Assembly (NCBI GenBank): GCA_040002995.1
Contig: JBDUDK010000117.1
Coordinates: forward strand, 1-10,993
DNA length: 10,993 nt
Origin: JBDUDK01 sp040002995
Lineage (GTDB): Bacteria; Actinomycetota; Acidimicrobiia; Acidimicrobiales; Ilumatobacteraceae
Reading direction: 5' to 3'
Below the pieces are notes generated by a model. It saw nothing but the letters and a program-made list of their open reading frames with translations. It did no database searches and had not been told where the DNA came from. This document shows, in pieces, positions 6,120 to 10,993 of the stretch (position 1 is the first letter of the stretch; every line of letters begins with the position of its first letter). Made by a program: the position numbers and the translations under genes.

Positions 6120-6427
6120 GCGTTGAGCCGGTCTTCGCGGAGCCGTGGCAGGCCGAGGCGTTCGCCATGGTCATCGCACTTACCGACGCCGGAGTGTTCA
6201 CGGCCGCGGAATGGTCCGACGCGCTAGGCGCCGCGATACGGACGGCGCAGGCCGCAGGAGACCCCGACCTGGGCGATACGTACTACGAACACTGGGTCGC
6301 GGCCCTCGAGAGCCTCTGCGTGACACGCGGGACGATCGCGATGGCGGCCCTCGATAAGTGTCAGAGCGATTGGCGGCGAGCTTACGAGAACACCCCGCAC
6401 GGCCAACCGGTCGAACTCACTTCTTGA
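6116..6427 (+). CDS. Nitrile hydratase accessory protein (P14K/NhlE type)
   Basis: A 103-residue protein homologous to the helical half of the beta subunit. The visible family pattern is FAEPWQAEAFAMVIALTDAG, TAAEWSDALGAAI, DTYYEHWVAALESL and the terminal TPHGQPVEL. In cobalt nitrile hydratases of this layout, the accessory protein holds the alpha subunit and delivers cobalt and cysteine oxidation by exchanging the alpha subunit into the mature enzyme (self-subunit swapping, established for NhlE and P14K). The protein is therefore a maturation chaperone, not a catalytic subunit. The ATG at 6116 overlaps the beta stop. The end runs 11 bp into the tail of the convergent reductase gene, leaving no room for an operon terminator between the two. 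Confidence 0.92.
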   Translation: MSVEPVFAEPWQAEAFAMVIALTDAGVFTAAEWSDALGAAIRTAQAAGDPDLGDTYYEHWVAALESLCVTRGTIAMAALDKCQSDWRRAYENTPHGQPVELTS

Positions 6428-7013
6428 CGCGGTAGTCGATGAAGGTCGCGAACTGCGACTGCCGCACACCAAGGTGCTCGAGGTCGAGCGACTGCGTGAA
6501 TCCCTCGAAGAGGCGCTTCCCACCGCCGAGTACAACCGGCGCGACGATAATGGTGAGTTCGTCGACGTGGCCGCCCATGAGAGCCTGGCGGATGATGTTG
6601 GCGCCGCCCATCAGGTGCACGGGCTTCTCTTTGGCGGCGTCCTTCGCTCGCTCGATTGCCTCCGTGATGCTGCCGACGAACGTGAAGTCGTCGCCGGCCG
6701 GCTGCTGCTCCGGGTGATGGGTGACGATGAAGAACGGCACGCCCCACGGGTTGGTATCTCCCCAGTGCCCCGCCGCCTCGTACGTGGCTCGCCCAGCGAT
6801 GACTGCACCGGTGCTGGCGATCGCCGCCTCGAGCCACGCCTTGTCTTGGCCGGTCGCCTCGCCCCTACCCGGCGACTCATAGGTCCATGGCCCGCCAAAG
6901 ACCCAGTAGTGCAGCCGTTCGCCACCTATGCCTAGGCCACAGCCAGGGCCGTCATCCGGCCCGGTGATGTACCCGTCGACCGACGTTGTGATTCCCGCCA
7001 TGACCTTGCTCAT
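6417..7013 (-). CDS. Dihydrofolate reductase-family (RibD C-terminal domain) protein
   Basis: A 198-residue protein of the RibD-C/DHFR-like reductase fold. Family features are the first strand and loop VMAGITTSVDGYITGPD, VIAGRATYEAAGHWGD at about 71-86, the NADPH-binding VHLMGGANIIRQAL and the terminal DELTIIVAPVVLGGGKRLF. Single-domain proteins of this kind are common in actinobacteria and are usually orphan NADPH-dependent reductases; a riboflavin-pathway role is not implied because the deaminase domain is absent. The start at 7013 is supported by AAGGAG 7 nt upstream. The 3' end overlaps the nitrile hydratase accessory gene by 11 bp on the opposite strand, which could give antisense interference between the two transcripts. 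Confidence 0.93.
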   Translation of the reverse strand: MSKVMAGITTSVDGYITGPDDGPGCGLGIGGERLHYWVFGGPWTYESPGRGEATGQDKAWLEAAIASTGAVIAGRATYEAAGHWGDTNPWGVPFFIVTHHPEQQPAGDDFTFVGSITEAIERAKDAAKEKPVHLMGGANIIRQALMGGHVDELTIIVAPVVLGGGKRLFEGFTQSLDLEHLGVRQSQFATFIDYRVKK

Positions 7014-7066
7014 CGACTACTCCTTCGTGGTCGGACGGAGATAGAGACGAACGTGGCGCTCGTTAC

Positions 7067-7381
7067 TCATCTCTCAGCGCGCGCGGTGATCCGGGCGAGT
7101 TGTTTCGATGGCACCGTCTTCAGATAACGCAAACCGTCCCGCATCGAGTCGATCGTCACGTACCTGCCGACAAATCGCAGTGCGTCCGCCTCGACCACCT
7201 CGTCGTCGCCCTCGGCTGAGGTGACGGTCAAGAGCAGCGGTCCGACCACCTGAGCCCACGTCATCGCTCCTGCCCGACGATGGTGATGCAACCCGCAGGA
7301 CAGACAGCGTCCGTCAGTCAAACTTTGCGCGCGGACACGGCCTTCACACTCAGGAGACCTGCAGAACGACAAGACCCTCAA
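7067..7381 (-). CDS. Small hypothetical protein with a possible zinc ribbon
   Basis: A 104-residue frame, family not recognised. The N-terminal 30 residues hold four cysteines spaced as two knuckles (Cys7-x4-Cys12 and Cys26-x2-Cys29) followed by His-His-His, which suggests a small zinc-binding module. The C-terminal half (VVEADALRFVGRYVTIDSM, then DGLRYLKTVP) looks like a folded alpha/beta segment with no membrane helix. The start is uncertain: TTG at 7381 keeps the cysteine module, while ATG at 7264 has AGGAG only 2 nt away and would remove it. It lies between the reductase gene and the broken luciferase-like gene, on the same strand as both. Confidence 0.45.
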   Translation of the reverse strand: MRVLSFCRSPECEGRVRAQSLTDGRCLSCGLHHHRRAGAMTWAQVVGPLLLTVTSAEGDDEVVEADALRFVGRYVTIDSMRDGLRYLKTVPSKQLARITARAER

Positions 7382-7451
7382 CCTACGGTGCCCGACGCGC
7401 CGAACCTCTGAGCATCCGACTATTTGCGGTTCACGAAGGGTGAGTCTGCGC

Positions 7452-8485
7452 TCAGGGCTGTTCGATTGCCGCGCGCACTAGAGGCACCACGTCGCGCGTG
7501 AAGCGCACCATCGAGGGCATCATCGCGTCCGGTGGGAAGCCGGGCGCCGATCCCCACGTGACGACGTCGGTCAGCCCGAACTCCCTGATGAAGGAGATGA
7601 GCTCGGTGGCGCAGTGATCGACGTCGCCGACGATCACGCGCTGCGTGATGCGCTCGGGATCGTCGAAGGTCGCGCGTCCGCCTGCGCCGGCCGCGTCCGA
7701 GAGGCTGGAGTAGATCCGCATGCGGTAGCGCTCGGCGTCGCGCAGTGGAGGCCAATCTCGCTCTGGGTCATCGGTGACGAGACATGTGCGGATGATCCCC
7801 ACCCGCTGCGCCCCAGGGTCGGCGCCCGACGCGCGCCAGTTGTCCAGCAACCGGCGAGGACCTTGCGGCAAACGTGGGTTCCGTATCGAACCGCACGCGC
7901 GACACCCGGGTCACTCGACACCGCCAGCCACAGGGGCGGTCCGCCCGGCTGAACCGGGTCGGGTGTGATTCGAATGTCATCGAAGTCCCACCGCTTGCCG
8001 TGGTAGCTGAACGGCTGCCCGGACCACGCCAGTCGGAGGATTTCGATGCACTCCTCCGTCCGGGACGCTCGTTGCTGGATCGGGATGCGAAAGCCTTTGA
8101 ACTCGTTGGGGACGTAGCCGAGACCGATACCGAACTCCATGCGCCCGTTGGAGAGTTAATCGAGCACCGCGAGGTCCTCCGCCAAGCGCAGCGGGTGATG
8201 GAAGGGCACGATCGAGATGTTGGTCGAGATCCGCATGCCGGTGGTCAGGGCCGCCGCCGCCCCGGCCACGGGAACGAATGCCGGGAGGTACCCGTCTTCG
8301 AGGAAATGGTGCTCGCTGAACCAGACGAGATCGAGGCCAAGCTGGTCCAGTTCGGCGATCTGCTCCATTGTCTGGGCGTAGACGTCACGAAGCGAGTAGG
8401 AGCTGCCAGGAGGGCAGCGGAAGTCGTGTGCGACGCCGAATCGCAAACTCACCTTTCTGATCTCGCTGGCCGTCGACTCGTTCAC
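7452..8485 (-). pseudogene. Broken LLM-class (luciferase-like) flavin/F420-dependent oxidoreductase
   Basis: Three consecutive minus-strand pieces together make one luciferase-like monooxygenase of about 344 residues, the normal family length. Piece one (8485 to 8156) has LDLVWFSEHHF and RISTNISIVPFHHPLRLAEDLAVLD, then a TAA. Reading continues in the same frame with LSNGRMEFGIGLGYVPNEF, so the TAA stands where the family usually has a residue of an LDxLSxGR motif and could be CAA (Gln) changed to TAA. Near the A run at 7870-7872 the frame shifts by one base: TYR-Gly-Thr-His-Val is followed in another frame by PQGPRRLLDNW, and the last piece runs to VPLVRAAIEQP at 7452. Two lesions of different type argue for a real pseudogene rather than one sequencing error. 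The GTG at 8485 is the likely original start. The original cofactor would have been FMN or F420. Confidence 0.85.
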
Positions 8486-8538
8486 GGCGCGACCTCGACT
8501 CGCAACGCAGCCGTGAAGTGCTGCAGCCGGTCGTCCAT
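8482..8538 (-). CDS. Possible 18-residue leader ORF before the luciferase-like pseudogene
   Basis: An ATG at 8538 opens a short frame (MDDRLQHFTAALRVEVAP) whose TGA overlaps the GTG start of the luciferase-like gene as GTGA. AGGG lies 8 nt before the ATG. It may be a leader peptide, the end of a lost upstream gene, or chance. The remaining gap up to the Baeyer-Villiger gene (8539-8743) shows no clear gene; a weak two-tier inverted repeat (CCTAC/GTAGG outside GGAGGG/CCCTCC) lies at 8548-8590. Confidence 0.15.
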   Translation of the reverse strand: MDDRLQHFTAALRVEVAP

Positions 8539-8743
8539 CGTCAGGACCCTACGGGAGGGACAGTTGGCGTGCCCTCCTGAGGCGGGTAGGTCACTGCTCC
8601 GTCGTCGCCGGCGCACTGGAACCGCCACCGCCGACCGACGGACGGGCAGGCCGGCGGGGGCTCGCATGTATCGTTCGCCCGGGGGAACCCGTGGGACACG
8701 CTGCTAGATCTGCGCCGTGGTGGCGCCGTGGTTGGGAGGCACG

Positions 8744-10387
8744 ATGACGGCAACCGAGCCGAAGACAGCCCTTGACGCCGTGATCGTCGGCGCGGGGTTC
8801 TCAGGCTTGTACATGCTCCACAAGCTCCGCAACGAGATGGGCCTGACGGTACGCGTGATCGAGGCTGGCGGGGGTGTGGGCGGGACGTGGTGGTGGAACC
8901 GGTACCCGGGCGCACGCAGCGACTCCGACAGCTACATCTACGGCTTCATGTTCGACGAGGAGCTGTGGAAGGAATGGCGCTGGACCGAGCGCTATCCCGA
9001 GCAGCAAGAGGTGCGCGCCTACCTCGAGCACGTCGCCCAGCGATACGACCTGCTCCGCGACATCACATTCAACACCAGAGTGCAGTCAGCGACCTTCGAC
9101 GAACACACAGACCTGTGGTCGGTCGCGACCGACACGGGCGAGACCGTCCAGACCCAGCACATCATCGCCGCCGTCGGGACGCTGTCGGTGCCCAACACCC
9201 CGACTCTCTCCGGCGCCGACACGTTCGGCGGCGAGAGCTACCACACCGGCCTGTGGCCCCATGACACCGTCGACTTCACCCGGAAGCGGGTCGGCATCGT
9301 CGGCACCGGCGCCAGCGCGGTGCAGGCAATCCCGATCATCGCTCAGGAAGCGGCCGAGCTCACTGTCTTTCAAAGGACGGCCAATTACATCCTCCCCGCC
9401 AACCACGGGCCCGTACCCGAGGACGTGCGGCAGGCCCGCCTCGCCGACTACGCCGGCATCCGCGAACGGCTCCAAAGTTCGCCGTTCGGGCACGAGATGA
9501 CACTGTTGGAGAAAGGTGCTCTGGAGTCGACCGACGAGGAGGTGCACGAAGCCCTCATGGAGCGTTGGGACCGTGGTGGCTTTGGCATCTGGGTCGGCGG
9601 GTACCCCGACATTCTCACATCGGACGAAGCCAACGCCAAGGTCCGCGAGTTCCTCCACGCGCGGATCAAGGAGAAGGTGCACGACCCCGAGACCGCCAGG
9701 ATGCTGACACCCAACGGCTACCCGTTCGGCGTCAAGCGCGTCCCGCTCGACTCCGGGTATTTCGAGACGTTCAACCTGCCCAACGTGCATCTCGTGGACG
9801 TGAAGTCGAACCCGATCGCCAAGATCACCTCAAGCGGCGTCAAGTTGCAGGACGGGACCGAGTACGAGCTCGACGCCATCGTCTACGCCACCGGCTTCGA
9901 CGCAATGACCGGCCCTCTCACCCGCATTGACATTCGGGGGCGCGGCGGCCAACTTCTGCGCGACAAGTGGGAGCACGGGCCGCGTACCTACCTCGGCCTC
10001 ACCGTCGCGGGCTTCCCGAACCTGTTCACCATCACCGGTCCCCAGAGCCCGTCGGTGCTGTCCAATATGCCCGTGTCCATCGAGCAGCACGTCGATCTCA
10101 TCAGCACGATCATCGCCGAGGTACGCGACCGGGGCGCGACCATCATCGAGCCCTCCCAAGAAGCCGAGGACGCGTGGGTCGAGTACAACGCCGAGCTCGT
10201 CCGCCCGACCTTGTTTGAGACCGCCGACACGTGGTACATGGGCGCCAACATCCCTGGCAAACCTCGCGTCTTCATGCCCCACTTCGGCCTCGTCGGCCCC
10301 TACCGCGAGAGGTGTAACGAGATGGTGGCGAACGATTTCGAGGGCTTCGTGTTCGACGCCAACCGCCAACCCGCCGCCCTGACCTGA
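8744..10387 (+). CDS. Type I Baeyer-Villiger monooxygenase (cyclohexanone monooxygenase-like)
   Basis: A 547-residue FAD- and NADPH-dependent monooxygenase that inserts oxygen next to a ketone to give an ester or lactone. The FAD Rossmann motif VGAGFSG is at residues 15-21, GGTWWWNRYPGARSDSDS follows, and the type I fingerprint F-x-G-x3-H-x3-W-P is complete at 161-172 (Phe161, His167, Trp171, Pro172). A second Rossmann motif, GTGASA, lies at 187-192, and the catalytic arginine is in VKRVPLD at Arg332. The C-terminal half (YATGFDAMTG, TITGPQSPSVLSNMP, WYMGANIPGK) resembles cyclohexanone, cyclopentadecanone and steroid monooxygenases, so a cyclic or large ketone is plausible, but the substrate is not determined. 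The ATG at 8744 is preferred over the frame opening at 8717 because GGAGG lies 4 nt upstream. It is divergent from the luciferase-like pseudogene. Confidence 0.95.
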   Translation: MTATEPKTALDAVIVGAGFSGLYMLHKLRNEMGLTVRVIEAGGGVGGTWWWNRYPGARSDSDSYIYGFMFDEELWKEWRWTERYPEQQEVRAYLEHVAQRYDLLRDITFNTRVQSATFDEHTDLWSVATDTGETVQTQHIIAAVGTLSVPNTPTLSGADTFGGESYHTGLWPHDTVDFTRKRVGIVGTGASAVQAIPIIAQEAAELTVFQRTANYILPANHGPVPEDVRQARLADYAGIRERLQSSPFGHEMTLLEKGALESTDEEVHEALMERWDRGGFGIWVGGYPDILTSDEANAKVREFLHARIKEKVHDPETARMLTPNGYPFGVKRVPLDSGYFETFNLPNVHLVDVKSNPIAKITSSGVKLQDGTEYELDAIVYATGFDAMTGPLTRIDIRGRGGQLLRDKWEHGPRTYLGLTVAGFPNLFTITGPQSPSVLSNMPVSIEQHVDLISTIIAEVRDRGATIIEPSQEAEDAWVEYNAELVRPTLFETADTWYMGANIPGKPRVFMPHFGLVGPYRERCNEMVANDFEGFVFDANRQPAALT

Positions 10388-10409
10388 GCGGGCCGTTCCG
10401 GGCCGCCGC

Positions 10410-10715
10410 GTGACCACGTGCATCCCAGGCGGCATCAACTCGGCCGCGGGACGAACGATCTTCACGAAGTACGGCACGAAACGCGGGGCGTGGCGCTCGG
10501 CACGACGCTCCCGTTCGGGATTGGTGCCGCCGTGGGAGGCGGCGCGAACTATGCGATTGTGCGGCTCCTCGCGGGTCACGCGAACAAGCTCTTCAAAAAC
10601 CTCCCCTGCACAAGTGTCGACCTGAGCGATCAGTGCTTGGGCGACGAGCGGCTCGGGATACCTTGCGGCTGCGGTGAAGAAGTTGGCGGGTGCCAAGCAG
10701 GCGAAACAGCAGTGA
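10410..10715 (+). pseudogene. Frameshifted C-terminal remnant, possibly EcsC-like
   Basis: Protein-like sequence continues across frames: INSAAGRTIFTKYGTKRG in one frame, then from about 10490 VALGTTLPFGIGAAVGGGANY and HANKLFKNLP in a second, then from about 10656 GYLAAAVKKLAGAKQAKQQ back in the first, ending with TGA at 10713-10715. The two shifts (near the G runs at 10485-10488 and 10655-10657) cancel, as expected for a decayed coding sequence. The Pro-Phe-Gly-Ile-Gly-Ala-Ala-Val-Gly segment followed by an Asn-Tyr helix resembles the C-terminus of EcsC-family proteins, but I am not certain of the family. Nothing resembling the N-terminal part is seen before it, only the end of the monooxygenase gene, so the 5' part appears lost. 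Confidence 0.5.
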
Positions 10716-10821
10716 GGAATTCCTCCTGCCCTACAACGCGGCGTGGAAACTGGCGCCGACACACGCCCTGAACGTGTCTGCGCGCTCGTACATTGCGGAC
10801 GAGAGCAACCACCGTGTCTAG
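10714..10821 (+). other. Short protein-like open stretch, unassigned
   Basis: Reading from 10714, 35 codons are open to a TAG at 10819-10821, with the sequence EEFLLPYNAAWKLAPTHALN then VSARSYIADESNHRV. The composition looks like real protein, but there is no convincing start or ribosome site (a stop in this frame lies at 10675-10677). It may be another gene fragment in the decayed zone. The rest of the gap to the tRNA (10822-10898) shows nothing recognisable. Confidence 0.2.
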
Positions 10822-10898
10822 GAGGACCGCTCAGCTCGCTGCCGACGGCGCGCTGACGCACGGCATCCGGCTCGCTGGCCTTCGATGCGGTCACTGCG

Positions 10899-10936
10899 AA
10901 AAGAGCCTCTGACCTGGCAATATACTACATCAGAGG
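10899..10936 (-). terminator. Probable terminator downstream of tRNA-Cys
   Basis: On the minus strand CCTCTGA (10930-10936) pairs perfectly with TCAGAGG (10906-10912) across a 17-nt loop, followed by CTCTTTT. It begins 6 nt after the tRNA 3' end. The short stem and long loop make it weaker than the terminator at 191-237. Confidence 0.45.
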
Positions 10937-10941
10937 TTGAG

Positions 10942-10993
10942 AGGCGACGATGGGAATCGAACCCATGTACAGGGCTTTGCAGGCCCTTGCCTA
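10942..10993 (-). tRNA. tRNA-Cys (anticodon GCA), 3' part; 5' end outside the window
   Basis: The minus strand shows a 5-bp anticodon stem (AGGGC/GCCCT) around the loop CTGCAAA with anticodon GCA (plus-strand 10978-10980), a short variable region, a T arm (ATGGG, TTCGATT, CCCAT) and the 3' acceptor strand CGTCGCC with discriminator U. U73 is the identity base of tRNA-Cys. CCA is not encoded. The D-arm start and the 5' acceptor strand lie beyond the right edge. Confidence 0.93.

Noticed and set aside
4900..6427. Thiocyanate hydrolase (gamma-type CTLCSC claw) instead of nitrile hydratase
   Set aside because: Thiocyanate hydrolase has the two beta-subunit halves as separate proteins. Here one 195-residue beta subunit has both, and the third gene has the accessory-protein TPHGQP ending.
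7874..8707. Plus-strand open frame of 277 codons across the luciferase-like gene
   Set aside because: It is antisense to sequence with clear luciferase-family motifs. Its own product is Arg/Gly-rich without domains. It stays open only because the other strand is coding-derived.
9830..10894. Minus-strand open frame of 354 codons covering the end of the monooxygenase and the remnant zone
   Set aside because: Half of it is antisense to conserved Baeyer-Villiger sequence. It has no ribosome site and no recognisable domain.
1..10993. CRISPR array, transposase, integrase or phage genes
   Set aside because: No regularly spaced repeats, transposase motifs or terminal repeats were seen on either strand. 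Evidence for an island edge is limited to gene decay beside a tRNA.

Overview
The window is GC-rich DNA with tightly packed genes, GTG/TTG starts and long antisense shadow frames. Together with a probable DUF222-type protein, an F420/FMN luciferase-like family member and a tRNA gene without encoded CCA, this points to an actinobacterium. The class is a guess: the small PepSY-type secreted protein and the overall style would fit Acidimicrobiia or a mycolic-acid actinomycete.

Layout. Positions 1-161 (minus) hold the N-terminus of a probable DUF222/HNH-type protein. A strong intrinsic terminator (191-237) closes a secreted PepSY-like gene (249-677, minus). An unrecognised 152-residue protein (816-1274, minus) is divergent from an MFS-type permease fused to an intact cyclic-nucleotide-binding domain (1403-3079, plus). 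Next come a metal-binding VOC (extradiol/glyoxalase fold) protein (minus), a classical SDR oxidoreductase (plus) and a second, small VOC protein (minus), packed so that the SDR and the second VOC gene share a CTAG stop tetranucleotide.

The centrepiece is a complete cobalt-type nitrile hydratase operon on the plus strand: alpha subunit (4900-5535), beta subunit (5532-6119) and the P14K/NhlE-type maturation protein (6116-6427). The three genes are joined by ATGA overlaps. The alpha subunit carries the Cys-Thr-Leu-Cys-Ser-Cys metal claw and a His/Asp-rich N-terminal tail. The operon has a sigma70-like promoter whose -10 box lies 6 nt from the ATG, suggesting a leaderless mRNA. No amidase, aldoxime dehydratase or cobalt transporter is in view.

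Right of the operon, on the minus strand, are a RibD-C/dihydrofolate-reductase-like reductase, a small putative zinc-ribbon protein, and a luciferase-like monooxygenase broken by both an in-frame stop and a one-base frameshift. A complete type I Baeyer-Villiger monooxygenase (8744-10387) reads away from them on the plus strand. The last 600 bases contain a frameshifted remnant (possibly an EcsC-like C-terminus) and the 3' part of a tRNA-Cys gene (minus) with a probable terminator.

Read together, the region looks like a catabolic accessory segment (nitrile hydration, ketone oxidation, SDR, VOC and flavin/deazaflavin enzymes) whose right side shows gene decay next to a tRNA. That the enzymes form one pathway is inference; they do not form one operon.
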